A stretch of 64,000 nt of DNA from Sphingomonas sp. HITSZ_GF (lineage in GTDB: Bacteria > Pseudomonadota > Alphaproteobacteria > Sphingomonadales > Sphingomonadaceae). The notes under the pieces are model-generated. The model worked only from the letters and a program-made list of their open reading frames with translations, was not told where the DNA came from and did not search any database. Below, piece by piece: positions 25,194 through 36,086 of this stretch. Within the stretch, counting starts at the first letter, position 1. The number at the start of each line of letters is the position of its first letter. The position numbers and the translations under genes are program-made. Location of the stretch: NCBI RefSeq assembly GCF_029543155.1, contig NZ_JARQXA010000001.1, positions 744,001 through 808,000 on the forward strand, given 5' to 3'.

Positions 25194-25874
25194 ATGACGA
25201 GCAAGCAGCCCAATGTCCTGAAGCGCTTCACGCCGCTGGTCGCGGCGATCGACATGCTGGTGAACGAGCGACTGGCGCTGCTCAATCCCGCCAGTTGGAC
25301 CGACACCAACGATGTCGCCTTTCTCAGCGAATATGGCAGGCAGCGCGGCGCCACCCGGCTCTTCGCGGCCTGCTTTACGCAGGCGCCAGAGACCTATCAT
25401 CACTGGCAGGTGTTCGCCGGGAGCAATGAAGGCGTGTGCGTCGAGTTCGATCGGGGCGCACTGCTCGGCGCGCTTTTGGACGATGACAGCTATTACTGGC
25501 GCGACATGGAATATGTGACGATCGAGAAGCTGCGAGCGCGGCGCTCGCTGGCGCTTGAGGATTTGCCGTTCCTCAAGCGCTGGGGCTATCGCGACGAGCA
25601 GGAATTCCGGCTGATCCATGAATGCCGCGCGGAAAGCCCGCCGCGGATCCATCATGTGCCGATAAAGCGCGCCTGGATCACGCGGATCGTGCTCAATCCC
25701 TGGTTGTCGGAAGGGCTGGCTGATGGGGTGAAGCTTGCCCTGCGCTCGCTGCCCGGCTGCGGCAAGCTCAAGGTCGCGCGGACCACGCTTATCGACAATG
25801 CGCGGTGGAAGGCGGCACTGGGCGATGTCGAGGATTATGCGCCGATACTCGGCCCGCCCCCCAAGGCCATATGA
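25194..25874 (+). CDS. DUF2971-like protein
   Basis: The 226-residue cytoplasmic protein contains AACFTQAPETYHHWQVFAG, NEGVCVEFD and GYRDEQEFRLIHE, the pattern of DUF2971 proteins (a CF..W..YA segment, a G.CIEFD strand and a ..EWR.. strand). The biochemical function of the family is unknown; members often sit near defence or mobile genes. Here it stands alone, divergent from glpK, 56 bases apart. There is no clear ribosome binding site before the ATG. The family call is by eye and moderately secure. Confidence 0.7.
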   Translation: MTSKQPNVLKRFTPLVAAIDMLVNERLALLNPASWTDTNDVAFLSEYGRQRGATRLFAACFTQAPETYHHWQVFAGSNEGVCVEFDRGALLGALLDDDSYYWRDMEYVTIEKLRARRSLALEDLPFLKRWGYRDEQEFRLIHECRAESPPRIHHVPIKRAWITRIVLNPWLSEGLADGVKLALRSLPGCGKLKVARTTLIDNARWKAALGDVEDYAPILGPPPKAI

Positions 25875-25932
25875 CGCCGTTGCCCCGGAGACTCGCGCGC
25901 CCTAGGGTGGCTGCAGCGAGGGAAGGGCGGAC

Positions 25933-27171
25933 GTGAACGAAAAGACTGGTATCATCGACGGGGAGCCTGAAGGCGAAGGCGGGGCGACGGGGCCTGCGCG
26001 CGCGCCGCTGCTCGGCCCGTCGAGGCAGGAAAGCCTGGGCGACGGCCAGAAGCGCGACCGGCTGATGGCCGCGCTGGCGCTGATTGCGGGCATCGGCCTG
26101 CTGCTCGCCTTGCCTTTTGCGTTGCAGGCGGGGGCGGTGTTCTTCCTGCCGCTCACCACTGCGCTGGTGATCGCGATCGCGCTGGTGCCGCTGCTCGAAT
26201 GGCTGGAGCGGCACCGGCTGCCGGCGCCCGTCGCCGCCTTCATCTGCGTGCTGCTGTTCCTGATCGCGGCGAACGTCGCACTGGCTTCGATCGTGGTGCC
26301 GGCCTGGCAGTGGATCCGCGACCTGCCGGCGAAGATCCCGCAGATCCAGGAGAATCTGAAGCCGCTTATCGAGTTCTATTCGAACCTCGATTCGTTCGTG
26401 AACAAGACCGTGATGAACTTCGCATCGGCGCCGATGAAGCAGCCCGAGGTGATGGCGGCAGCGCCGCCGCGCTCGCTGATCGACCTGTTCGCCACCTCCG
26501 CGCCGTCGGCGCTGGTCGAGATGTTCTTCGCCATCCTCGTCATCTATTTCTTCCTCTCGGGCTGGACGCGGCTGCGCCGCAACGCGATCACCAGCCGCTC
26601 GAGCTTCGGCGGCGCGATGGCGACCGCGCGGGTGATCCAGGACGTGGTCGACGATACCTCGGCCTATCTGGGCACGATCACGCTGATCAACCTCACGCTG
26701 GGGCTGATCGTCGCCGGGGTGCTCTGGATGATCGGCATGCCGACGCCGCTGATGTGGGGCGGCATCGTGACCCTGCTCAACTACATCCCCTATTTCGGAC
26801 CGGTCTTCGCGGCGCTGCTGCTCGCCATGGGCGGGCTGATGACCTTCCCGGACCTGGGCTGGGCGTTCGTGCCGCCGATCGTGATGATCGCCTGCCACCT
26901 GGTGGAGGCGAACGTGGTCACTCCGTTGATCGTGGGGCACCGGCTGACGATCAGCCCGATCATGATCCTGATCTCGCTGAGCTTCTGGGGCTGGGTGTGG
27001 GGTACCACCGGCGCATTGCTGGCGGTGCCGCTGCTGATCATCATCCAGACCGTGCTCAACGCCGCGGGCAAGCCCGATATTGCGGGTTTCCTGTTCGAGC
27101 ACGGCACCTTGGTGAGCGATCCTGTGGATAATCGGCCGCTGCAGCGAAAAAGTCGCGACCAATCCGGTTGA
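25933..27171 (+). CDS. AI-2E family (PerM/TqsA-like) inner-membrane transporter
   Basis: The 412-residue membrane protein has a hydrophilic N-terminus of about 45 residues, then paired helices, a central soluble part, and the conserved C-terminal block with LLNYIPYFGPVFAALL, LVEANVVTPLIVG and SFWGWVWGTTGALLAVPLL. Members export autoinducer-2 or act as sodium/proton antiporters. Many have unknown cargo, so the exact role is open. The start is GTG 25933 after GGGAAGGG. It ends 46 bases before the first tRNA-Asp gene. Confidence 0.9.
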   Translation: MNEKTGIIDGEPEGEGGATGPARAPLLGPSRQESLGDGQKRDRLMAALALIAGIGLLLALPFALQAGAVFFLPLTTALVIAIALVPLLEWLERHRLPAPVAAFICVLLFLIAANVALASIVVPAWQWIRDLPAKIPQIQENLKPLIEFYSNLDSFVNKTVMNFASAPMKQPEVMAAAPPRSLIDLFATSAPSALVEMFFAILVIYFFLSGWTRLRRNAITSRSSFGGAMATARVIQDVVDDTSAYLGTITLINLTLGLIVAGVLWMIGMPTPLMWGGIVTLLNYIPYFGPVFAALLLAMGGLMTFPDLGWAFVPPIVMIACHLVEANVVTPLIVGHRLTISPIMILISLSFWGWVWGTTGALLAVPLLIIIQTVLNAAGKPDIAGFLFEHGTLVSDPVDNRPLQRKSRDQSG

Positions 27172-27217
27172 CACCCCCGAAAGCCGCGTCTAGTGCCCGC
27201 CTCCTCGCTTCGAGAGA

Positions 27218-27294
<77 letters not shown>

Positions 27295-27384
27295 TTCCCC
27301 ATAGAACGGCCTGGAAAGGCGCCACATACAGGCGCCGGATGGGTCGATATCTGCCGGGGTCGGCCAGTTCTCAATGTGCGTATT

Positions 27385-27461
<77 letters not shown>

Positions 27462-27580
27462 CGCCTTTCAGGGCAGGCGCATTCTCCCCACCGTGAAATA
27501 GATTTTCGGGAATGCGCGATTCGGCGGGCGCCAGCGCTGCGCCCGGTTTCCTTGAAATTGCTACAGGCCTCGAAATTGCT

Positions 27581-27862
27581 TCAGGCGCGCCAGGCAGTGA
27601 CCTGCTGGCTGCTGCGATAGGCTTCGATGCGCCGTACCGTTTCCCGGAACATTTCAACGGGATCGAGCTGCAGCACCACGCAGATCGCATAGAATTCGAG
27701 CAGATCTACGCGGCGCTGACCACGCTCGATGTTGCTTACATAGCTCTGGCTGCGACCCAGCTTCTCGGCAAATTCGAGCTGGGTAAGGCCCGCCTGTTTG
27801 CGTGCATCTGCAATGATCTGCACGAGTTCATGGTGTCCCGTGGAAAATATTGAATTCGGCAT
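27581..27862 (-). CDS. Small XRE-family helix-turn-helix regulator
   Basis: The 93-residue protein has a Cro/C1-type [23 protein letters not shown] followed by [13 protein letters not shown], and a short C-terminal tail ([17 protein letters not shown]). The ATG at 27862 is preceded by GGAG ten bases earlier; an in-frame TTG further up was not used. The gene lies just after the tRNA pair, with an AT-rich inverted repeat upstream that could be its own operator. No partner toxin gene is seen, so an antitoxin role is not supported. Confidence 0.88.
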   Translation of the reverse strand: MPNSIFSTGHHELVQIIADARKQAGLTQLEFAEKLGRSQSYVSNIERGQRRVDLLEFYAICVVLQLDPVEMFRETVRRIEAYRSSQQVTAWRA

Positions 27863-27904
27863 TGTTTCAGCTTCTCCGGCGAACCCCACGAGAGGCCGTT
27901 GTCC

Positions 27905-27940
27905 AAAATTCAAAAACCGGATATTCGACTTTCGAATTTT
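27905..27940. promoter_or_regulatory. AT-rich inverted repeat upstream of the XRE gene
   Basis: AAAATTC (27905-27911) and GAATTTT (27934-27940) form perfect 7-base arms. The surrounding stretch to about 27960 is much more AT-rich than its neighbours, as expected for the promoter between the XRE gene and the small membrane gene at 27980. Confidence 0.4.
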
Positions 27941-27979
27941 CTGGTATGATGTTTTTTCGGCGTAGTGAAGGGTGGCGTG

Positions 27980-28219
27980 ATGGGGTTCGGCGTTGGTTGG
28001 CAGTCAATTCGTCAGCTCCCCGACCTTCCCTTTTTCATGTTCCGGCCGCTCTACTGGCCCCGGAACATCCGCCGCGCCTTCATCCTCCTGCTCCCGGTGA
28101 GCTTGCCGACCTGGCTGGTGCTCCTTGTGGCAGGTATCGTCGCCAGCGTGCTGCGCGCCTGCTGGCGGCCCATCCGCTATTTCTGGAATGAGCCCCATCG
28201 CCGCAGGGGGCGCTACTGA
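27980..28219 (+). CDS. Small single-pass membrane protein, unknown
   Basis: The 79-residue product has a hydrophobic segment [20 protein letters not shown] around residues 38-60 flanked by arginine-rich ends (PRNIRRA, HRRRGRY). The ATG at 27980 was preferred to the GTG at 27965 because AAGGGTGG precedes it at proper spacing. I recognise no family. It shares the AT-rich gap with the XRE gene and converges on the DUF2842 gene three bases away, which gives some support that it is real. Confidence 0.55.
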   Translation: MGFGVGWQSIRQLPDLPFFMFRPLYWPRNIRRAFILLLPVSLPTWLVLLVAGIVASVLRACWRPIRYFWNEPHRRRGRY

Positions 28220-28222
28220 ATA

Positions 28223-28471
28223 TTATGGCGTAGGCCGGCCACGGGGGGTGGACCGCCAGCGGCCGGTTTCCATCCAGCGCAGTGCGCCGCCCAGCGGCAG
28301 CACCCAGATCACGCCGGTGAAGATGTAGATCGGCAGCTGGGCAAGCACGGGGAGACGACCGATCCAGCCCGAGAAGCTGGCGACCAGGATCACCCAGAGG
28401 AAGATCCAGGCAATGATCCCCAGCGCGCCGGCAGGCTTGCGCCAGCTCGGCTTCACGCCCCCTGATGCCAT
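28223..28471 (-). CDS. DUF2842 family membrane protein
   Basis: The 82-residue protein has KPSWRKPAGALGIIAWIFLW, a second helix PIYIFTGVIWVLPLG and the closing RWMETGRWR, which is the recognisable pattern of DUF2842, a two-helix alphaproteobacterial protein of unknown role. It overlaps the 3' end of the cyclo-ligase gene by 19 bases, so it is probably translated from the same transcript. AAGGG lies eight bases upstream of the ATG. Confidence 0.85.
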   Translation of the reverse strand: MASGGVKPSWRKPAGALGIIAWIFLWVILVASFSGWIGRLPVLAQLPIYIFTGVIWVLPLGGALRWMETGRWRSTPRGRPTP

Positions 28472-29004
28472 GTCATGCCCTTTTCGGTGATCACCGCGTG
28501 GAGCGGCACGTCCCAGATGTCCGACGGGATCGCCGGCACTTCCTGCACCGACCAGGCGACGCCGACGCGCCAGGCATCGGGATAGCGGGCGAAGGCGCGG
28601 TCATAATGGGCGGCGCCCTGGCCAAGCCGGTTCAGCCGCGCGTCGAAGCCGACCAGCGGGGTGAGGATCACGTCGGGCGCGACCTCGGGGCTCTCCGGGC
28701 GGGGCTGGCGCAGGCCGAAGGGGCCGTCGACCAGGGGTTCGCCCATTTCCCAGACGAGGAAGCGGATCGGCTCGGCCCGGCCGATGACGAAGGGGAGGGC
28801 GAGCGTGCAGCTGCGCTCGGCCGCGGCGGCGGCGAGCTGCGTGGGATCGGCCTCGCTGCCGATCGCGACATAGGTGGCGACCGTCATGCCGGGCTGGAGG
28901 TGCTCGAGATAGCGATCGGGCGCGAGGATCGCCTCGCTCGCTTCGATCGCGAAGGCGTCGCGCTCGGCACGAAGCTGGGCGCGGAGGGCAAGCTTGTCGA
29001 TCAT
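28453..29004 (-). CDS. ygfA: 5-formyltetrahydrofolate cyclo-ligase
   Basis: The 183-residue enzyme uses ATP to convert 5-formyl-THF to 5,10-methenyl-THF, returning a storage folate to one-carbon metabolism. The conserved C-terminal block LTPLVGFDARLNRLGQGAAH followed by YDR is present, with QG in place of the more usual GG. YVAIGSEADP lies in the N-terminal half. It is downstream of a 6S RNA candidate and zapA on the same strand, the order known from many proteobacteria. The ATG overlaps no other gene. Confidence 0.9.
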   Translation of the reverse strand: MIDKLALRAQLRAERDAFAIEASEAILAPDRYLEHLQPGMTVATYVAIGSEADPTQLAAAAAERSCTLALPFVIGRAEPIRFLVWEMGEPLVDGPFGLRQPRPESPEVAPDVILTPLVGFDARLNRLGQGAAHYDRAFARYPDAWRVGVAWSVQEVPAIPSDIWDVPLHAVITEKGMTWHQGA

Positions 29005-29044
29005 GCCTTGCCTTTACGGGAGCGGTAGCGGAACCACCATGGGT

Positions 29045-29163
29045 CGTTTGCCTGAATATCCACTGACGCCCGTTACGTCAGGTGGGGACCATATGCCGCG
29101 GACCAGGATCCGCACAGGGACAGCCCCCATGGATGATGAATAGCCTCAGGGATAATTGCAACG
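29045..29163 (-). ncRNA. ssrS: 6S RNA candidate (core)
   Basis: The position between zapA and ygfA is the classical 6S RNA location. The minus-strand transcript folds as one long interrupted hairpin: CAACG/CGTTTG, CCTGA (29146-29150) with TCAGG (29051-29055), ATCCA/TGGAT (29130-29134 with 29058-29062), then TGGGG/CCCCA (29125-29129 with 29083-29087), closed by GCGGA/TCCGC near 29098-29113. A side hairpin CTGACG/CGTCAG (29063-29081) sits on the 3' side of the central bubble, as in 6S RNAs that mimic an open promoter. Mature ends are not defined. The call rests on synteny and hand folding. Confidence 0.6.
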
Positions 29164-29237
29164 GCTCGTGCCGGGCAGTTCCGCCGCGGAGGGATGTAGG
29201 CGTTGAAGGTCGCGTTAGCAACGGCTTGCGCCAAATT

Positions 29238-29319
29238 CGTCATCCCGGCGAAAGCCGGGATCTCGCGCGGCTCTTGTCCCGCGCCATCGCCTGAGATCCC
29301 GACTTTCGTCGGGATGACG
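29238..29319. repeat. Palindromic repeat A, short form, inverted orientation
   Basis: Arms CGTCATCCCGGCGAAAGCCG and CGACTTTCGTCGGGATGACG with the core CTCGCGCGGCTCTTGTCCCG. With the 6S candidate it accounts for most of the 339-base gap between zapA and ygfA. Confidence 0.9.
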
Positions 29320-29343
29320 CAGGAGAGGGGATGACGGCTTGGA

Positions 29344-29646
29344 TCAGGCCTCGCTGGCATCCTCTTCCAGCGCCGCGGCCACGGCTTCGAGCCGGTCGGC
29401 GATGCGTTCGAGCAGCACCGGGGAGACACCCTCCGGCGGGTTGCGCTCGGTTTCGTCGAGCAGGTCGGCGAGGATCAACGCGAGATAGACGAGCGTACGC
29501 TCGGCATTGAGCCCGCCCGAGGCGCGCAGCGCGGTGTCGGCATGGCTCTGGAGGATGGATTCGAGGTGACGGAGATGCGCCTCGTCGCCCTCGCGCGCGG
29601 CGACGGTATAGCTGCGGCCGGCGATCGAGATGTCGATATCCGCCAT
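29344..29646 (-). CDS. zapA: Cell division protein ZapA
   Basis: The 100-residue protein has the ZapA pattern: an N-terminal strand region IDISIAGRSYTVAAREGDEA, HLRHLESILQSHAD, then TLVYLALILADLLDE and a long C-terminal coiled coil rich in Leu, Glu and Ala. ZapA crosslinks FtsZ protofilaments in the Z ring. Its ATG overlaps the stop of the upstream 61-residue gene by one base (TGATG), so the two are coupled. Confidence 0.9.
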   Translation of the reverse strand: MADIDISIAGRSYTVAAREGDEAHLRHLESILQSHADTALRASGGLNAERTLVYLALILADLLDETERNPPEGVSPVLLERIADRLEAVAAALEEDASEA

Positions 29647-29831
29647 CAGTCTTCCTCACCGCGGGCTTCGCGCGCGATCAGCGCGTCGAGCGACGACACC
29701 GCATCCTCGATCCGCGAGCGGAGCTTGGCGTGGCGCTGGGTGATCCGTTCGCAGGCATAGGCCCGCGCTGCGGCGGCTTTCTCGATGCGGACGAGGGCCT
29801 GTTCGATACGATCGGCGGGCGTACTTGCCAT
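29646..29831 (-). CDS. Small coiled-coil protein upstream of zapA
   Basis: The 61-residue acidic/basic helical protein (ADRIEQALVRIEKAAAARAY ... LRSRIEDAVSSLDALIAREA) has heptad-like spacing over almost its whole length and no membrane segment. Start ATG 29831 was preferred to a TTG two codons up. One-base overlap with zapA implies translational coupling and a role near the Z ring, but no function is known to me. It is divergent from transketolase across 172 bases in which I see no clear promoter box. Confidence 0.75.
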   Translation of the reverse strand: MASTPADRIEQALVRIEKAAAARAYACERITQRHAKLRSRIEDAVSSLDALIAREARGEED

Positions 29832-30003
29832 ATCCAAGCGTTACGCACCCCGTCCGAACCAAGCAACCCCGAATGGCACCGGTTTCATTGCGGGTTCGAC
29901 AAGGCGTACCAAGGCGGCGCCAGCCCGATTCCGGGGTTGGAGCCGGTTGACGTGGGCCCCCAAGGGCACCAAAGGCGTGCGCGCCAGCATCAGGGGACTC
30001 CAA

Positions 30004-31976
<1,973 letters not shown>

Positions 31977-31980
<4 letters not shown>

Positions 31981-32984
31981 CGAAGGTTGCGATCAACGGG
32001 TTCGGGCGTATCGGTCGGCTGGTCGCGCGCGCGATCCTGGAGCGTCCCGACAGCGGGCTCGAGCTGGTCACGATCAACGATCTCGCGGACGCCAAGTCGA
32101 ACGCCTGGCTGTTCTCGCGCGACAGCGTGCACGGCAAGTATCCGGGCACCGTCTCGGCCGAGGGCGATGACCTGATCATCGACGGCAAGCGCATCAAGGT
32201 GACCAAGGAGCGCGACCCCGCCAACCTGCCGCACGCCGCCAACGGCGTCGAGCTGGTGCTCGAGTGCACCGGCTTCTTCACCGATCGCGCTTCGGCCCAG
32301 AAGCACATCGATGCCGGCGCCAAGAAGGTGCTGATCTCGGCCCCGGGCAAGAATGCCGACCTGACCGTCGTGTTCGGCGTGAACAACGACAAGCTCGAGG
32401 CCGGCCACACGATCGTCTCGAACGCGTCGTGCACCACCAACTGCCTGGCGCCGGTCGCCAAGGTCCTCAACGACGCGATCGGCATCGAGCGCGGGCTGAT
32501 GACCACGGTCCACGCCTATACCAACGACCAGAAGATCCTCGATCAGATCCACCCGGACCTGCGCCGCGCGCGCGCCGCGGCGATGAGCATCATCCCGACC
32601 ACCACCGGCGCCGCCCGGGCCGTGGCCGAGGTGCTGCCCGAGCTGAAGGGCAAGCTGGACGGCTCGGCGATCCGCGTTCCGGTTCCGGACGGCAGCCTTG
32701 TCGACCTGACCTTCACCCCGGCCCGCGACACCACCGTCGAGGAAGTCAATTCGGTGCTGAAGGCCGCCTCGGAGAGCGGTCCGCTCAAGGGCATCCTCTG
32801 GTATTCGGACGAGCCGCTCGTCTCGATCGACATCGTCCACACCTCGGCCTCGTCGACCGTCGATAGCCTCGAGACCGCGGTGATCGACGGCAAGCTGGTG
32901 CGCGTCGTCAGCTGGTACGACAATGAATGGGGCTTCTCGAACCGCATGGTGGATACCGCCGGCGCGATGGCGAAGCTGGGCTGA
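31977..32984 (+). CDS. gap: Glyceraldehyde-3-phosphate dehydrogenase
   Basis: The 335-residue enzyme oxidises and phosphorylates glyceraldehyde 3-phosphate. It starts [20 protein letters not shown], with active-site cysteine in [15 protein letters not shown] and C-terminal [15 protein letters not shown]. The ATG overlaps the transketolase stop (ATGA), so the pair is coupled. A repeat A copy separates it from pgk, giving the order tkt-gap-pgk. Confidence 0.97.
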
Positions 32985-32986
32985 AC

Positions 32987-33068
32987 CGTCATCCCGACGA
33001 AAGTCGGGATCTCGTGAGGCAAACTGCTCGCTCCACCTCCTGAGATCCCGGCTTTCGCCGGGATGACG
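32987..33068. repeat. Palindromic repeat A, short form with altered core
   Basis: Arms CGTCATCCCGACGAAAGTCG and CGGCTTTCGCCGGGATGACG, core AGGCAAACTGCTCGCTCCAC. It lies in the gap between gap and pgk and could form a hairpin in their shared transcript. Confidence 0.9.
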
Positions 33069-33102
33069 GAATTGGAGCGGGCGGCACATTTTGAGGAAGC
33101 AC

Positions 33103-34296
33103 ATGACCCGCCCCTTCAAGACGCTCGACGACATGGGCGACATCGCCGGCAAGCGCGTGCTGGTCCGCGAGGACCTGAACGTGCCGATGGCCGATGGCCA
33201 GGTGACCGACGACACGCGCCTGCGCGCCGCGGTGCAGACCGTCGCCGAGCTGGCGGACAAGGGCGCCAAGGTCGTGGTCCTCGCGCATTTCGGGCGCCCC
33301 AAGGGGCAGCGCAATCCGGAGATGAGCCTGTCGCTCGTCACCCAGCCGTTCAGCCATGTGCTGGGCCGCGAAGTGCGCTTCATCGATACCGATGGCGCCG
33401 CCGAGGCGATTGAGGCGATGGGTGAGGGCGACATCGCGCTGCTCGAGAACACGCGCTTCGATCCAGGCGAGGAGAAGAACACCCCTGAGGCGATCGCTTC
33501 GCTTGCCGCGCTCGGCGACCTGTACGTCAACGACGCCTTCTCGGCCGCGCACCGTGCGCATGCCTCGACCGAGGGGCTGGCGCACAAGCTGCCCGCCTTT
33601 GCCGGGCGCCAGATGGAAGCCGAGCTCGATGCGCTGGAGAAGGCGCTGGGAACGCCGCAGCAGCCGGTGGCGGCCGTGGTCGGCGGGGCCAAGGTCTCGA
33701 CCAAGCTCGACGTGCTCAAGCATCTGGTCGACAAGGTCGATCACCTGATCATCGGCGGCGGCATGGCCAACACCTTTCTTGCCGCGCGCGGCGTCGACGT
33801 GGGCAAGTCGCTGTGCGAGCACGACCTTACCGGCACCGCCGAGGAGATCCTCGATGCGGCCGATCGCGCCAACTGCACCGTGCACCTGCCCTATGACGTG
33901 GTGGTGGCGAAGGAGTTTGCCGCCAACCCGCCGAGCCTGCGCACCGTCAACGTCCACGAAGTCGCGGCCGACGAGATGATCCTCGACATCGGCCCGGCGG
34001 CGACCGAAGCCCTTGCCGACGTGCTCAAGACCTGCCGCACTCTGGTGTGGAACGGTCCGCTCGGCGCGTTCGAGACGCCGCCGTTCGACACCGCGACGGT
34101 GTCGCTGGCGAAGACCGCCGCGGCGCTGACCAAGGAAGGCCAGCTCGTCTCGGTCGCTGGTGGCGGCGACACGGTGGCCGCGCTCAACCAGGCCGGCGTC
34201 TCGGGCGACTTCACCTTCGTCTCGACCGCGGGCGGCGCCTTCCTCGAATGGATGGAAGGCAAGGAACTTCCGGGGGTCGCCGCGCTGGCGCGCTGA
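33103..34296 (+). CDS. pgk: Phosphoglycerate kinase
   Basis: The 397-residue enzyme makes ATP from 1,3-bisphosphoglycerate. It has [45 protein letters not shown] and the nucleotide-loop [11 protein letters not shown]. The ATG at 33103 follows GAGGAAG; an in-frame TTG four codons earlier is less likely. It is probably cotranscribed with tkt and gap despite the intervening repeat. Confidence 0.96.
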   Translation: MTRPFKTLDDMGDIAGKRVLVREDLNVPMADGQVTDDTRLRAAVQTVAELADKGAKVVVLAHFGRPKGQRNPEMSLSLVTQPFSHVLGREVRFIDTDGAAEAIEAMGEGDIALLENTRFDPGEEKNTPEAIASLAALGDLYVNDAFSAAHRAHASTEGLAHKLPAFAGRQMEAELDALEKALGTPQQPVAAVVGGAKVSTKLDVLKHLVDKVDHLIIGGGMANTFLAARGVDVGKSLCEHDLTGTAEEILDAADRANCTVHLPYDVVVAKEFAANPPSLRTVNVHEVAADEMILDIGPAATEALADVLKTCRTLVWNGPLGAFETPPFDTATVSLAKTAAALTKEGQLVSVAGGGDTVAALNQAGVSGDFTFVSTAGGAFLEWMEGKELPGVAALAR

Positions 34297-34327
34297 TCCG
34301 TTCAGCTCCGGGAAAGATCGTTACGAC

Positions 34328-34337
34328 TACAGTTGTA
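34328..34337. promoter_or_regulatory. TACA-N2-TGTA operator-like palindrome
   Basis: TACAGTTGTA matches the TACANNTGTA core bound by the BlaI/MecI/CopY repressor family. It is 22 bases before the start codon of the thioredoxin-like gene. No BlaI-family gene is in the window. Confidence 0.4.
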
Positions 34338-34359
34338 AACGTTCTTCCCCGGAGTTTTC

Positions 34360-34887
34360 ATGCGTACCCTTTTCCTGCTTCCCTTGTTGCTGCTCGCCCC
34401 TGCCGCTGCGCCGGCGGGGTCTCCAACGCTCGATACGCGCTGGACCGAGGCTGCACGTGCCGCCGTGGTTAGGTCCGGCGGCCAGATCCGCCTGCCCGAG
34501 GTCCGCGTCTATGACGGGCGGGGCCGGCTGCTCCTGCGCAATTTCGGCGGCGGCAAGCCGGGAGCGATCGTGCCCCAGGTCGCCGCGGCGCTGCGCGGCG
34601 GCAAGACGATCGCCGGGCCGAGCCTGACCGAAAGCCTGCGCGCGCTCGAGACGCGCGACGGCCGCGCGGCGCTGCCCCAGCTCCGCGGCGACCGGCGGAT
34701 CATCGTGATCGACTATTGGGCGACCTGGTGCGTCGGCTGCAAGGTGGTGAGCCGGGAGTTGGCCGAATGGAGCGCGAAGCAGGGCGGCAAGGTGCTGCTG
34801 GTGCGTGCCGAGACCGATCCGATGCAGGGCAAGCCGGTGCAGCACCGCTATTTCGACAAGGACGGCAAGGAGATCAAGGCAAGCTGA
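34360..34887 (+). CDS. Periplasmic thioredoxin-like protein
   Basis: The 175-residue exported protein has a signal peptide (MRTLFLLPLLLLAPAAAPAG), an N-terminal extension, and then IIVIDYWATWCVGCKVVSRE with the redox pair CVGC near residues 127-130. The C-terminal part is a shortened thioredoxin fold. WATWC is typical of TlpA/ResA-type thiol reductants, but the order of elements is unusual for them because about 110 residues precede the fold. The start follows CCGGAG at six bases. It may reduce or oxidise envelope disulfides. A BlaI-like operator upstream hints at stress control. Confidence 0.8.
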   Translation: MRTLFLLPLLLLAPAAAPAGSPTLDTRWTEAARAAVVRSGGQIRLPEVRVYDGRGRLLLRNFGGGKPGAIVPQVAAALRGGKTIAGPSLTESLRALETRDGRAALPQLRGDRRIIVIDYWATWCVGCKVVSRELAEWSAKQGGKVLLVRAETDPMQGKPVQHRYFDKDGKEIKAS

Positions 34888-34896
34888 TCGGACCCG

Positions 34897-35970
34897 TCAA
34901 CGGCGGCCAAGCGGGCGCGGCGTCACGCCTTCGCGCGTGATCCGCACCGGCGCGATGCTGCCGTCCTCGCGAAAGATCATGCGTTCGATCGCCAGCTGGC
35001 GATGATTGCCGTCGGTGTCGCCGATCGGGCGGCGATGATAGCAGATGTACCAGTCATCGGTGCCGGGGATGTTGATCACCGAATTGTGGCCGGCACCGCG
35101 GGCGATGCTGTCGTCCTGCTGGAGCACCACCCCGCGCGGGGTGAAGGGGCCGATCGGGGAGGCGCCGGTGGCATAGGCGACGCGGTAGTCCGGCCCGGTC
35201 CATTCGCCTTCGGACCACATCAGATAATAGATGCCGTGGCGCTTCAGCATGTACGGCCCCTCGACATAGTCGGGAGAGGGGGTGATCGCCTTGAATATCG
35301 TGCCGTCGGCGTGCGGCACGAGCCCGGTCAGGCTGTCGTTCAGGCGGGCGACATTGCAGTGCTGCCAGCCGCCATAATAGAGGTAGAGCGACCCATCATC
35401 GTCCTTGAACGCCATCTGGTCGATCGGCTGCGCGCCGTTCACGATCCGGCCGATCAGCGGCTTGCCGATCGCATCGCGGAACGGGCCCTGGGGTCGGTCG
35501 CCCACCGCGACGCCGATGCCTCCCAGTTGGTTGTCGTTCTTGATGTCGTTGGCGCCGAAGAACAGGAAATAGCGCCCCTTGTGTTGAAGCACCGAGGGCG
35601 CCCACATCGCATAGGCCGCCCAGGAGACATGCTCGACGTCGAGGATTCGCGGATGGCGCGTCCAGTGAACGAGGTCGGGCGAGGAAAAGGCGTCGAGCTG
35701 GGTCTGGTGCAGGAACGGCGCCCAGATCTTCGGGTTGCGGCGCTGCGCCACCTGCCACGGTGTGAAGCGATTGGCCGGCATCGGCCCGGAGCCGTCGGCA
35801 GATAGCGTGGGATAGATCCAGTACCGGCCGTCGAAGATGTGAATCTCCGGATCGGCATACCAGCCGGGGACGATCGGGTTATCAGCCCGGGCGCGGCCGG
35901 GGATGCCGGCAAAACCCAGTGCGCCCAAGCCTGCGGCGCCTTCCAGAAAACGGCGTCGGTCGATCGTCAT
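34897..35970 (-). CDS. Glycoside hydrolase family 43 enzyme, Tat-exported
   Basis: The 357-residue protein begins with a twin-arginine signal (DRRRFLEGAAGLGALGFAG). The five-blade propeller signature of GH43 follows: base aspartate in YADPEIHIFDGRYWIY, the pKa-modulating aspartate in PIDQMAFKDDDGSLYLYYGG and the acid glutamate in EGPYMLKRHGIYYLMWSEG. Such enzymes release arabinose or xylose from plant polysaccharide. It is nine bases from the convergent thioredoxin-like gene and shares orientation with the MFS gene at 36087, which may carry the released sugar. Confidence 0.9.
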   Translation of the reverse strand: MTIDRRRFLEGAAGLGALGFAGIPGRARADNPIVPGWYADPEIHIFDGRYWIYPTLSADGSGPMPANRFTPWQVAQRRNPKIWAPFLHQTQLDAFSSPDLVHWTRHPRILDVEHVSWAAYAMWAPSVLQHKGRYFLFFGANDIKNDNQLGGIGVAVGDRPQGPFRDAIGKPLIGRIVNGAQPIDQMAFKDDDGSLYLYYGGWQHCNVARLNDSLTGLVPHADGTIFKAITPSPDYVEGPYMLKRHGIYYLMWSEGEWTGPDYRVAYATGASPIGPFTPRGVVLQQDDSIARGAGHNSVINIPGTDDWYICYHRRPIGDTDGNHRQLAIERMIFREDGSIAPVRITREGVTPRPLGRR

Positions 35971-36086
35971 TGGATGCTCCCGCTATGGCGCTAGCGCAGC
36001 GAGGCGCGGCGGCGCGAAGATCGCCCCTTCATGGCATTGCCCCGCAACAGTGCCGGCAGGCAGGGTGTCGCGGGGCGGAAAGGGCG

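Noticed and set aside
27581..27862. Antitoxin of a toxin-antitoxin pair
   Set aside because: No toxin-like gene is adjacent on either strand. The next frame is a membrane protein on the other strand.
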